DNA from: VRUE01 sp963805455
Lineage (GTDB): Bacteria > Actinomycetota > Thermoleophilia > Solirubrobacterales > 70-9
Assembly: GCA_963805455.1 (NCBI GenBank)
Contig: CAWDUJ010000010.1
Coordinates: 124,001-188,000, forward strand
Reading direction: 5' to 3'
DNA length: 64,000 nucleotides
Under the pieces are notes generated by a model. The model was not told the DNA's origin. It saw only the letters and a list, made by a program, of their open reading frames with translations, and did no database searches. Made by a program: the position numbers and the translations under genes. Positions 39,824 through 48,389 of the stretch are shown here, in pieces (position 1 is the first letter of the stretch; the number at the start of each line of letters is the position of its first letter).

Positions 39824-41677
39824 ATGTGCGGAATCGTCGGATACGTGGGGGGCCGCCCCTGCCGGGAACTTCTCGTCGCCGGACTCGAAAAGCTCGAGTA
39901 CCGGGGCTATGACTCGGCCGGCGTCTCGGTGATCGAGGACGGCCACGTCGACAGCGTCCGCGCGGTCGGCAACCTCGCCAACCTCCGGGCGGCGATGGAG
40001 GCCGAGGGGGGAGGCGGTGTCGCGGTCGCCGCACCGCCGGCGACGACGGGCGTCGCCCACACCCGCTGGGCGACCCACGGCCGGGTCACCGAGGAGAACG
40101 CGCACCCCCACAGCGACAGCACCGATCGCGTTCACATCGTCCTCAACGGGATCGTCGAGAACCACGCCAAGCTGCGCCGCCGGCTCGAGGACGAAGGGCA
40201 GGAGTTCAGCTCTGAAACCGACGCCGAGGTCGTCGCCCACCTGATCGCGGGCCACTACGACGGCGATCTCGCCGCCGCCGTCCGGACCGCGTTCGCCGAA
40301 TTGCGGGGCCACTACTCCTTCGTCGCGATGCACGTCGAGCAGCCGGGGTTGCTGGTCGGGGCCCGCCGCGAGTGCCCGCTGGTCGCCGGCGTCGGCGACG
40401 GCGAGAGCTTCCTCGCCTCCGCAATCCCCGCCTTCCTGGCCCAGACCCGTCTCGCGGTCGCGATCGAGAACGACGAGATCGTCACGATCGACGCCTCCGG
40501 AGTCACCATCACCGACGTCGACGGCAACCCGATCGAGCGCGAGCCGGAGGAGATCTCCTGGGACGAGACCACGGCCGAGAAGGACGGCTACGAGACCTTC
40601 ATGCTGAAGGAGATCCACGAACAGGCCGACGCCGTCGCCGAAACGATCGCCGGACGGCTGCCGGGCGACGAAGGGGTCGACCTCTCCGAGCTCGAGATCG
40701 AGGACTCCTTCCTGCGCGACGTGCAGCGGATCGTGATCGTCGCCTGCGGCACCTCCTACCACGCGGGTCTGGTCGGCCGCTACGCGATCGAGGAGTGGGC
40801 GCGGGTCCCGGTCGAGATGGACATCGCCTCCGAGTACCGCTACCGCAACCCGGTCGTCGGCGACGGAGTCCTGGTGATCGGCATCACCCAGTCCGGGGAG
40901 ACCGCCGACACCCTGGCGGCGATGCGGCTGGCACGCGAGCGCGGAGCGAAGGTCCTGGCGATCACCAACGTCCGCGGCAGCCAGGCGACCCGCGACTCCG
41001 ACGCCGTCCTCTACACCCGTGCCGGGCTCGAGGTCAGCGTCGCCTCGACCAAGACCTTCGTCGCCCAGGCGGCGGCGATGTATCTGATCGGGCTCCGGCT
41101 GGCCGAGCTGCGCGAGACGCTCCCGCCCCAGCGCCTGGCCGAGCTGGTCGCCGACCTCAAGCACATCCCCTCGAAGATCGAGGAGACGCTCGCTTCCTGT
41201 GAGGACCACGTCCGCGAGGTCTGCGAGAAGCAGAGCGACCAGAACTTCTTCCTCTATCTCGGGCGCCACATCGGGCTTCCGGTCTGCCTCGAGGGTGCGC
41301 TGAAGCTGAAGGAGATCTCCTACATCCCGACCGACGCCTACGCCGCCGGCGAGATGAAGCACGGGCCGATCGCGCTGCTCGACGAGTCGACTCCGGTCGT
41401 CTGCGTCGCGACCGAGAGCCCGGTGCTCGACAAGGTCCTCTCCAACGTCGAAGAGGTACGCGCCCGCGGCGCCTCGACGATCGCGATCGCGACAGCCGGG
41501 GACGACCGCGTCGCCGCGGTCGCAGACCAGACGATCGAGGTCGCCCGCACCGATTGGATCCTGCAGCCGATCGTCGCGATCCTGCCGCTGCAGCTGCTGG
41601 CCTACGACATCGCAAAAGCCCGCGGCCTCAACATCGACCAGCCCCGCAACCTCGCGAAGACCGTCACCGTCGAGTGA
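39824..41677 (+). CDS. glmS: Glutamine-fructose-6-phosphate aminotransferase
   Basis: A 617-residue enzyme making glucosamine-6-P. The N-terminal glutaminase (1-~240) begins with catalytic Cys2 in MCGIVGYVGG, with HTRWATHG and HSDSTDRVHIVLNGIVENH. Two SIS isomerase domains follow (~290-430 and ~460-600; ACGTSYHAG, TQSGETADTLAAM, EGALKLKEISYI, AAGEMKHGPIALLDE). The end NLAKTVTVE is typical. ATG 39824 removes only Met1. Its stop overlaps the next start (GTGA). Confidence 0.97.
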   Translation: MCGIVGYVGGRPCRELLVAGLEKLEYRGYDSAGVSVIEDGHVDSVRAVGNLANLRAAMEAEGGGGVAVAAPPATTGVAHTRWATHGRVTEENAHPHSDSTDRVHIVLNGIVENHAKLRRRLEDEGQEFSSETDAEVVAHLIAGHYDGDLAAAVRTAFAELRGHYSFVAMHVEQPGLLVGARRECPLVAGVGDGESFLASAIPAFLAQTRLAVAIENDEIVTIDASGVTITDVDGNPIEREPEEISWDETTAEKDGYETFMLKEIHEQADAVAETIAGRLPGDEGVDLSELEIEDSFLRDVQRIVIVACGTSYHAGLVGRYAIEEWARVPVEMDIASEYRYRNPVVGDGVLVIGITQSGETADTLAAMRLARERGAKVLAITNVRGSQATRDSDAVLYTRAGLEVSVASTKTFVAQAAAMYLIGLRLAELRETLPPQRLAELVADLKHIPSKIEETLASCEDHVREVCEKQSDQNFFLYLGRHIGLPVCLEGALKLKEISYIPTDAYAAGEMKHGPIALLDESTPVVCVATESPVLDKVLSNVEEVRARGASTIAIATAGDDRVAAVADQTIEVARTDWILQPIVAILPLQLLAYDIAKARGLNIDQPRNLAKTVTVE

Positions 41678-43221
41678 TCGCCCGTCTTGCTCCGGCAATC
41701 CCCGCTGTGGTTCTTCTCGCCGCAGCCGGGTGCGCCGGGAGCGGGGGTTCCGGATCGGCACCGGCGCCGGTGAGCGTGGCCCCGCCGGGCTCGGTCGCCT
41801 TCGCCGAAGGGACGATTCTGCCGACCGGCGGGCTGAAGGAGAACACCGACGCGATTACAGAGAAGGTGACCGGCAGCCACGACCTCGGCGAGTTCATCCT
41901 CTCCAAGTTCGAGGAAAGCTCGGCCCAGCGCAGCGACCCGATCGACTTCGAGCGCGAAGTCGTGCCCTGGCTGGGCCCGGAGGCCGGGTTCTATGCCGGA
42001 CGCTATGACGGCGAGCGCTTCAGCCGCGCCGGGCTGATCCTCCAGAGCACCGATCGCGAAGCTGCCCGCGAGTTCATCGACCGTCAGGCCGAAAGCGAGG
42101 ACCACCCCGCCAAGGATTCCTCCTACCGGGGGGTCGAGTTCAAGGTCGGCAAGGACACGGCATTCGGACTCCTCGGCGAACTCGTCGTCCTCGCCGACGG
42201 GGCCGCCGCCTTCAGGGACGCGGTCGATGCCTTCGAGGGAGACTCGCTGAGCGGCGAGAAGCGTTACGACGACGCGATCGCCGACGCCCCGGACGACAGA
42301 CTCGCGGATCTCTACGTCGACCTCCCCCCGATCCTCGAGCAGTCCCATGGCGCCATCGACCCGCAGGCCATCGGTCTTCTCGGCGGCGCCGGAGTCCCCC
42401 CGGATGCGACCTTGGTGGCGAGCCTGATCCCTCGCAGCGAAGACGTCGAGATCGACGTCACGGGCAATTTCCCGAGCGGGGGCGGGCCGAGCGGGGATGC
42501 CTCGAAGGCGCTCGAATCAATGCCCGCCGACTCGGTTGCCGCAGCGGGCATCCCGAGGTTCGGCGCCGCGCTCGAGACCGCGGTCGACGGGATCGAGAGG
42601 ACCGGGATTCGCGGTGAACTCAAGCCGCACGAGCTGAAGGGCGCGCTGGACGCGGCCGGAATCGACATCGAGACGATCGCCTCGAGCCTCGGCGAGGCCG
42701 GCGTCTTCGTCGAAGGCACCGGCAAGAGCGACGCCGGCGGCGCACTGGTCATCAGCGCCGAGAACCCCCAGCAGGCGCAAGACACGGTCTCGAACCTCGG
42801 CCTCTTACTGCGCCGAACCGGCACCCCTGGTGTGACCGCCGTCGGCGGTCCGGCGGCCGGGCTCTCGATCCGAGGCCAGGATCAGCTCGGCGGCAAACCC
42901 CTGGTGGTCGTTGCCGAGGGCGCGAAGATCGCGATCGGGCTCGGGCTCGGCCCGGCGCTGAAGGGGCTCGACCCCGGAACCGAGCGGCTCGCGGAGAGCC
43001 CGAGCTACCGGGAAGCGGTGGTCGCCCTCGGCAAGACGCCGATCAGCGCCTTCGTCGACGGCCCGGGGGCCCTGCGGGCGGGGGCGGCATTCATCGAACC
43101 GGAAGACGAAGACGACTTCCACAAGGCCGAGCCCTATCTCGAAAAGATCACTTCGGTCGCGATCGGGGTCTCGGCGAAGGGCGGTCTCAGGACCACGACG
43201 ATGATCGTCAGCCTCGAATAG
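41674..43221 (+). CDS. DUF3352 domain lipoprotein
   Basis: A 515-residue secreted lipoprotein. The signal peptide ends with lipobox AAAGC (~Cys20), followed by a Gly/Ser/Ala linker. The body matches DUF3352: VAFAEGTILPTGGLKENTDAI, VVPWLGPEAGFYAGRYDG, FKVGKDTAFGLLGELVVLADG, SLGEAGVFVEGTG and a C-terminal ISAFVDGPGALRAGAAFIEP. The function is unknown. GTG 41674 overlaps the glmS stop, so it is coupled to glmS. The family is common in actinobacteria and cyanobacteria. Confidence 0.87.
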   Translation: MIARLAPAIPAVVLLAAAGCAGSGGSGSAPAPVSVAPPGSVAFAEGTILPTGGLKENTDAITEKVTGSHDLGEFILSKFEESSAQRSDPIDFEREVVPWLGPEAGFYAGRYDGERFSRAGLILQSTDREAAREFIDRQAESEDHPAKDSSYRGVEFKVGKDTAFGLLGELVVLADGAAAFRDAVDAFEGDSLSGEKRYDDAIADAPDDRLADLYVDLPPILEQSHGAIDPQAIGLLGGAGVPPDATLVASLIPRSEDVEIDVTGNFPSGGGPSGDASKALESMPADSVAAAGIPRFGAALETAVDGIERTGIRGELKPHELKGALDAAGIDIETIASSLGEAGVFVEGTGKSDAGGALVISAENPQQAQDTVSNLGLLLRRTGTPGVTAVGGPAAGLSIRGQDQLGGKPLVVVAEGAKIAIGLGLGPALKGLDPGTERLAESPSYREAVVALGKTPISAFVDGPGALRAGAAFIEPEDEDDFHKAEPYLEKITSVAIGVSAKGGLRTTTMIVSLE

Positions 43222-43231
43222 AGAGAATGCG

Positions 43232-44740
43232 ATGGAAGCCTGGCTGAGCCCCCTCTACGACGCCGATGGCATGCGCGCGATCGACCGCTGGGCGATCGAG
43301 GTCCAGGGGGTGCCGTCGCTCGAGTTGATGGAGGCGGCCGGGCGCGAGGTGGCGACCGCTGTTTCCGACCTCGCTCCCGAGGGCCCGATCCGGGTCCTCT
43401 GCGGAAAGGGCAACAACGCCGGCGACGGCCTCGTCGCCGCCCGTTACCTCGCCGAGGCGGGCCATGAGGTCGAGGCGCTGCTGATCTGGCCGGCGGAGGA
43501 GCTGAGCGGGGACGCGGCGGCCAACCAGGAGCGGTTCCGGGCGGAGCCGCTTGGGGACGACCCTGGGGCGCGGCTGGCCGGGTCGGGGGCGGTGGTCGAC
43601 GCGATCTTCGGGACCGGGTTCGCGGGCGCGCCGCGGGAGCCCGCAGCCGCCGCGATCGAGGCGATCAACCGCTGCGGCGCCCCGGTCGTCGCCTGTGACA
43701 TCGCCTCCGGGGTCGATGCCTCTACCGGGGAGGTCGCCGGGCCGGCGGTCGAGGCCGCGATCACGGTCAGCTTCCAAGCCGCGAAGCTCGGCCATCGTGT
43801 CGCCCCGGGCAAGTGGCTGACCGGGGAGCTTCGGGTGGTCCCGATCGGGATCCCCGACGGCGCGCCGTCGGACCCGGTCGGCGGTGAGATCGAGGCCGCG
43901 GTCCTCGAGCTCGCGCCCCGGCGCGGAAGCCGTTCGACCAAGTTCAGCTCCGGCCAGGTGACGATCGCCGGCGCCTCGCGCGGCCTGACCGGCGCCGTGC
44001 AGATGTCCTCGCTGGCGGCGATCCGAGCCGGCGCCGGCTACGCGACGGTCGCGGTCCCGGCTGACCTCGAGCCGGTCTTCGAGGCCGGCCAGCCAGAGGT
44101 GATGTCCGCCGGCTGCCCGGGGGGCGACGGGATCCTGGCGCCGGCTTCTGCGAAGGCGGTCCTGCGCGCGTTCGAGCGGGCCGCCGCGGGGGTCTTCGGG
44201 CCCGGCCTGGGACGGGACCCGGCCTCGGTCGAGCTGGCCCGCGAAGTGGTCGGGGAGATCGAGGCGCCGCTGGTCCTCGACGCCGACGGGCTCAACGCCT
44301 TCGCCGGGATGCCGGACCGGGTCGCCGCCCGCGTGGCGCCGACGGTCCTCACCCCCCATGGGGGCGAGCTCGGGCGGCTGCTGGAGATCGACTCCGAGGA
44401 GGTCGCCGCCCACCGCCTCGCCTCGGCGCGACGGGCCGCGACCGAGTCCGGCGCCGTTGTCGTCCTCAAGGGCGACGACACGATCGTCACCGATGGCGAG
44501 CGGGTGGCGGTCAACGTCGTCTCGGCGCCGGCCCTCGCGACCGCGGGTACGGGCGACGTGCTCTCCGGAATCGTCGCCGCGCTCCTTGCCCGCGGACTCG
44601 AGCCGTTCGCGGCCGCCTGCGCCGGCGTGCTTGCCCACGCCCGGGCGGGTAACGACGCCGCCGAGCGGATCGGCGCCGCGGAGTCGACGATCGCCAGCGA
44701 CGTGATCGACTCGATCCCCGCCGGTCTGCGGCCCGGGTAG
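43232..44740 (+). CDS. nnrD: Bifunctional NAD(P)HX epimerase / ADP-dependent dehydratase
   Basis: A 502-residue two-domain repair enzyme. The N-terminal YjeF_N epimerase (1-~215) has MRAIDRWAIEVQGVPSLELMEAAG, VLCGKGNNAGDGLVAARYL, DAIFGTGFAG and ACDIASGVDASTGEV. The C-terminal ribokinase-like dehydratase (~225-495) has KFSSGQVTIAGASRGLTGAV, VFGPGLGRDP, LDADGLNAFA, TPHGGELGRLL and ATAGTGDVLSGIVAALLARG. It restores hydrated NAD(P)H. It lies between glmS and alr as in many actinobacteria. Confidence 0.95.
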   Translation: MEAWLSPLYDADGMRAIDRWAIEVQGVPSLELMEAAGREVATAVSDLAPEGPIRVLCGKGNNAGDGLVAARYLAEAGHEVEALLIWPAEELSGDAAANQERFRAEPLGDDPGARLAGSGAVVDAIFGTGFAGAPREPAAAAIEAINRCGAPVVACDIASGVDASTGEVAGPAVEAAITVSFQAAKLGHRVAPGKWLTGELRVVPIGIPDGAPSDPVGGEIEAAVLELAPRRGSRSTKFSSGQVTIAGASRGLTGAVQMSSLAAIRAGAGYATVAVPADLEPVFEAGQPEVMSAGCPGGDGILAPASAKAVLRAFERAAAGVFGPGLGRDPASVELAREVVGEIEAPLVLDADGLNAFAGMPDRVAARVAPTVLTPHGGELGRLLEIDSEEVAAHRLASARRAATESGAVVVLKGDDTIVTDGERVAVNVVSAPALATAGTGDVLSGIVAALLARGLEPFAAACAGVLAHARAGNDAAERIGAAESTIASDVIDSIPAGLRPG

Positions 44741-44836
44741 CGCGCCGGTCGAATAACCTCGCTCCATGAATTTTCTTCGCATCGGTTCCGGTCGCGATAA
44801 CTCAGATATGCACCCTCCCTCCCCCGACACTCGCAG

Positions 44837-45298
44837 ATGAAGACCGCGGCCGAGATGATGGACCCGGACGTGCCCGCGGTGGCGCCGGAGGCGGATGCGC
44901 GCGACGCCGTCGAGCTGCTCGCCAAGACCGAGATGGGAGCGATCGCCGTCATCGATGGGGCGCGGCACGTGATCGGCATCGTCAGCGAGTCCGACCTGGT
45001 CATCGCCGACGACGAGGCCGACCTCCACCTCCCCTTCCACTTCGATCTGATGGGCTCGCCGATCTACCTCGGCTCGATCAAGGGCTTCGAAGAGCGCCTC
45101 AACAAGGCCTTTGCGACGAAGGTCTCGGAGCTGATGACGACGGACCCGGTCACCGTCAGCGTCGACGACGATGCCGAGACCGTCGCTCGCAAGATCGCCG
45201 AGAAGCACCACAACCATCTGCCGGTTGTCGACGGCGAGGGCCGCCTTGCCGGCATCGTCACCCGAGCGGACGCGCTGGCCGCGCTCGTCGACTCGTAG
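44837..45298 (+). CDS. CBS domain pair protein
   Basis: A 153-residue protein made of two CBS motifs (~4-60, EMMDPDVPAVAPEADARDAVELL and IGIVSESDLVIAD; ~95-150, ELMTTDPVTVSVDDDAETVARKI and LAGIVTRADALAALV). CBS pairs usually bind adenosyl nucleotides. The linker between them (DLHLPFHFDLMGSPIYLGS) is characteristic of stand-alone members. The alr ATG follows immediately after the stop, so they are co-transcribed. Its effect on alr is unknown. Confidence 0.9.
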   Translation: MKTAAEMMDPDVPAVAPEADARDAVELLAKTEMGAIAVIDGARHVIGIVSESDLVIADDEADLHLPFHFDLMGSPIYLGSIKGFEERLNKAFATKVSELMTTDPVTVSVDDDAETVARKIAEKHHNHLPVVDGEGRLAGIVTRADALAALVDS

Positions 45299-46408
45299 AT
45301 GTCGCGGGCGAGCGCCCGGATCGACCTCGGAGCCGTCCAGCGCAACTGCGCGCGGCTGAAGCAGGAGGTTGGCGAGGGCGTCGAGCTCTGCGCGGTCGTC
45401 AAGGCCGACGGCTACGGGCACAGCGCCGGCGCCTGTGCTGACGCCGCGCTCGCCGGCGGGGCGACCCGACTGGCGGTGGCGACCGCGGTCGAGGCCCAGC
45501 AGATCGGGCACGGGCTCCCGCACGTCCCGCTGCTGACGATGGGGGCATTGACGCCGGACGACCTCGACATGGTCCTCTCGACGGGCTCGGAGATCTCGGT
45601 CTGGCGCGAGGGGTTCCTCGGCCTGGTCGCCGACCGGGCACGGGCATGGGGGCGGCCGGCCAAGGTTCACGTCAAGCACGACAGCGGGATGGGCCGGCTC
45701 GGCAACCCGGACCCGGCGGCGGTGATCGGGATCGCCCGGGCGTGCGCCGCGAGCGACGACCTCGAGCTGGCCGGGGTCTGGACGCATTTCGCGACCGCGG
45801 ACGAACTCGAATCGGGCTACTTCGACGACCAGCTCGAGCGGTTTGGAGTCGTCGCCGAGACACTCAGGACTGAGTTTCCCGAGGTGACGATCCACGCCGC
45901 CAACAGCGCCGCCGTCCTCCGCGACCCCAGGTCCCATTTCGACATGGTCCGCTGCGGGGTCGCGATCTACGGCCTCGACCCCTTCCAGGGTGACCCCGCC
46001 GAGCGCGGCCTCTCGCCGGCGCTCTCGCTCTCCTCCTACGTTGCCGACGTGAAGCCGTTCGCCGCCGGCGACAGCGCCGGCTACGGCCAGACGTGGAGGG
46101 CACCGGCCGACACCATGGTCGGCGTCCTGCCGCTCGGGTACGGCGACGGTGTTCGCCGCGGGCTCTCCAACAACGCCGAGGTCCTGGTCCGGGGCCGGCG
46201 CCACCCGGTTGTCGGCACCATCTCGATGGACAACCTGACCGTCGACCTCGGGGCGGAGACGGAGGTCGAGCCCGGCGACGAGGCGATCCTGATCGGCGCC
46301 CAGGGCGAGGAGTCGATTCTCGCCGAGGAGGTGGCGCGGCGCCTCGGGACGATCAACTACGAGATCACCTGCGGGATCTCGGCCCGGGTCCCGAGGGTGT
46401 TGGCGTGA
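45299..46408 (+). CDS. alr: Alanine racemase
   Basis: A 369-residue PLP enzyme making D-alanine for peptidoglycan. The PLP Lys is in CAVVKADGYGHSAG (~39). KHDSGMGRLG and HAANSAAVLRDP follow, and the second catalytic base Tyr is in GDSAGYGQTW. The C-terminal beta domain has VGVLPLGYGDGVRRGLSN and VGTISMDNLTVDLG. Zero spacing from the CBS gene and a GTGA overlap with the CCA-transferase gene indicate one operon. Confidence 0.96.
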   Translation: MSRASARIDLGAVQRNCARLKQEVGEGVELCAVVKADGYGHSAGACADAALAGGATRLAVATAVEAQQIGHGLPHVPLLTMGALTPDDLDMVLSTGSEISVWREGFLGLVADRARAWGRPAKVHVKHDSGMGRLGNPDPAAVIGIARACAASDDLELAGVWTHFATADELESGYFDDQLERFGVVAETLRTEFPEVTIHAANSAAVLRDPRSHFDMVRCGVAIYGLDPFQGDPAERGLSPALSLSSYVADVKPFAAGDSAGYGQTWRAPADTMVGVLPLGYGDGVRRGLSNNAEVLVRGRRHPVVGTISMDNLTVDLGAETEVEPGDEAILIGAQGEESILAEEVARRLGTINYEITCGISARVPRVLA

Positions 46409-47829
46409 GCGGCCTCAGCGATCGTCTCGGCGAGGCGCGGCCGGTCGCGATCGCGCGACGGGCGCTGTCGGACCGCGAGCCCGCCTGGATAGCCGGCGGG
46501 GCGGTCCGCGACGCGGCGCTCGGCCTCGAGGTCACCGACCTCGACCTGGCCATCGCCGGAGACGCCGCCGCTGCGGCGAGGGCGATCGCCGAGGAGGGCG
46601 ACGGGCACGCCTTCGAGCTCTCGGCCGAGTTCGCGACCTGGCGGGTTGTCGCCAGGGACGGCGCATGGCAGGCCGACACGTCGGCGCTGAGGGGGGAGAC
46701 GATCGAGGCCGACCTCGATGCCCGCGACTTCACGCTGGGCGCGGTCGCGGTGCCGCTCGCCGGCGGCGATCCGATCGACCCCCACAACGGCCTCGACGAC
46801 CTCGAGCGGCGACTGCTGCGGGTGGTCGGCGAGGGCAGCTTCGCGGCCGACCCGCTGCGGTTGCTGCGCGCGGCCCGGATCGCGGCCGAGCTCGGGCTCG
46901 AGGTCGACCCGGCGACGCGGGTGCTGGCCCGGGCAGAAGCCGGTCGGGCGGCGGACCCGGCGGGGGAGCGGCAGCTGGCCGAGCTCCGCCGGCTGCTCGC
47001 CGGCCCCGACCCGCTGCGCGGGGTCGAGCTGCTCGACGACCTCGACCTGACCGCCGCCGTCCTGCCGGAGCTCGAGGCAACCCGCGGCGTCGAACAGGGC
47101 CCGAACCACCATCTCGACGTCCACGGCCACACGATCGCGGTGCTCGAGCAGGCCCTCGCGGTCGAGGCCGGCCTCGACCGCTTCGCCGGCGAGCGTGCAG
47201 ACGAGGTCCGCGAGCTGCTCGAGGAGCCGCTTGCCGACGACTTCAGCCGTGGCGCCGCGCTCCGCTTCGGCGCGCTCCTGCACGACATCGGCAAGCCGGG
47301 GACGAAGGGGGAGCGCAACGGGTACGTGACATTCATCGGCCACGACGACGTCGGCGCCGAGATGGTCGCCGCGCTCGGCTCGCGCCTGCGGGCCAGCCGG
47401 GCTCTGACCGATTACCTCCGGGCGCTCACCCTCCACCACCTGCGCCTCGGCTTCCTCGTCCACGAGGCGCCGCTGCCCCTGCGGCGCATCCACGAGTACC
47501 TGCGGGCGACCGAGCCGGTCTCCGTCGACGTCACGCTGCTGACCGTCGCCGACCGACTCTCCGCCCGCGGCGGCGGGCCGTTCGCGACCGAGGAGGCGAT
47601 CGAGGCCCACCTCAGCCTCGCCCGCGAGATGCTGGCAGCGGCGCTCGATTGGCGCCGCGACGGGCCCCCCGAGCCCCTGCTACGTGGAGACGAGCTCGCC
47701 GCCGAGCTCGGAATCGCACCCGGGCCCGAGCTCGGCGATCTCCTCGCCGAGCTCGAGGCGGCGCAGTACGCGGGGGAGGTCACTACACGGGACGAGGCTG
47801 TCGACCGCGCCCGCTCCATTCGCGGCTGA
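46405..47829 (+). CDS. CCA tRNA nucleotidyltransferase-like protein with HD domain
   Basis: A 474-residue class II polymerase-beta-fold protein. The head motif GGAVRDAALGLEVTDLDLAI (GG/VRD and DxD) is followed by DARDFTLGAVAVPL and the RNA-binding GSFAADPLRLLRAARIAAELG. A C-terminal HD region follows (HHLDVHGHTIAVL, LLHDIGKPGTKGE, HDDVGAEM). It could add CCA to tRNA or be a poly(A)-type enzyme; the HD domain suggests an added phosphohydrolase role. GTG 46405 is coupled to alr. Confidence 0.88.
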   Translation: MSGLSDRLGEARPVAIARRALSDREPAWIAGGAVRDAALGLEVTDLDLAIAGDAAAAARAIAEEGDGHAFELSAEFATWRVVARDGAWQADTSALRGETIEADLDARDFTLGAVAVPLAGGDPIDPHNGLDDLERRLLRVVGEGSFAADPLRLLRAARIAAELGLEVDPATRVLARAEAGRAADPAGERQLAELRRLLAGPDPLRGVELLDDLDLTAAVLPELEATRGVEQGPNHHLDVHGHTIAVLEQALAVEAGLDRFAGERADEVRELLEEPLADDFSRGAALRFGALLHDIGKPGTKGERNGYVTFIGHDDVGAEMVAALGSRLRASRALTDYLRALTLHHLRLGFLVHEAPLPLRRIHEYLRATEPVSVDVTLLTVADRLSARGGGPFATEEAIEAHLSLAREMLAAALDWRRDGPPEPLLRGDELAAELGIAPGPELGDLLAELEAAQYAGEVTTRDEAVDRARSIRG

Positions 47830-47933
47830 CCCGGGAGGCGGCAACCAAACCCGCCGCGAATACCAATTTTTCCTCTACCATCTGTCGGCGGTGTCGCGTC
47901 CGAGTTGGCTGTCCTCTCGATGGGGGGTTCCAT

Positions 47934-48389
47934 GTGGGCTCGGTGGCGATGACGTTCCAGGCCTCGAAGCGGATTCTTCTGGCTGCCGGCGCTTCGATCC
48001 TGGTCGCGGCGCTTGCACCTTCGAGCGCCGATGCCGCGGAAACCTCGATCGGCTTCGACGACCAGGCAACCGGCACGATCGTCGGCAACCAGTACGAAGG
48101 CCTGGGCGTCTTGTTCGACGTAAGACCCAGCGGTCCCGCAGAACTGCACCCCGTCGTCGTCGAACCGCCGGCGGGCGAGCCGCACTCCTCGCCAAAGGCG
48201 CTCGACGTCAGCCAGAAATGCGGCAGCGAGTTCCCCGAAGGGCACATGTGGGCCCGTTTTGCCGCTCCTCGGGGCTACGTTGACATTTACGCCGGGAACG
48301 TCGAACCAAGCTTAGGCTTCCCGGCGAACATCACGCTGCAGGGTTATGACCTTGGCGGCAATCCCATTAGCCGTCGCCAAAGACACTGA
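47934..48389 (+). pseudogene. N-terminal part of frameshifted secreted metzincin
   Basis: This frame encodes a signal peptide (ILLAAGASILVAALAPSSADA) and the start of a beta domain (ETSIGFDDQATGTIVGNQYEGLGVLF, then NITLQGYDLGGNPI). It runs into a stop at 48387-48389. After NPI the next frame continues sensibly with AVAKDTEEISGIGV, so it and 48346-51303 are one gene split by one extra base at about 48369. GTG 47934 was chosen because GGGGGG lies 6-7 nt upstream. Confidence 0.82.

Noticed and set aside
39125..41761. An 878-codon open frame on the reverse strand under glmM-glmS
   Set aside because: It is antisense to two well-recognised enzymes; such long shadows are expected at this GC content.
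43208..46204. A ~1000-codon reverse-strand frame under nnrD, the CBS gene and alr
   Set aside because: Antisense to genes with complete catalytic motifs; the composition (RRRGD-rich) is typical of a GC shadow.
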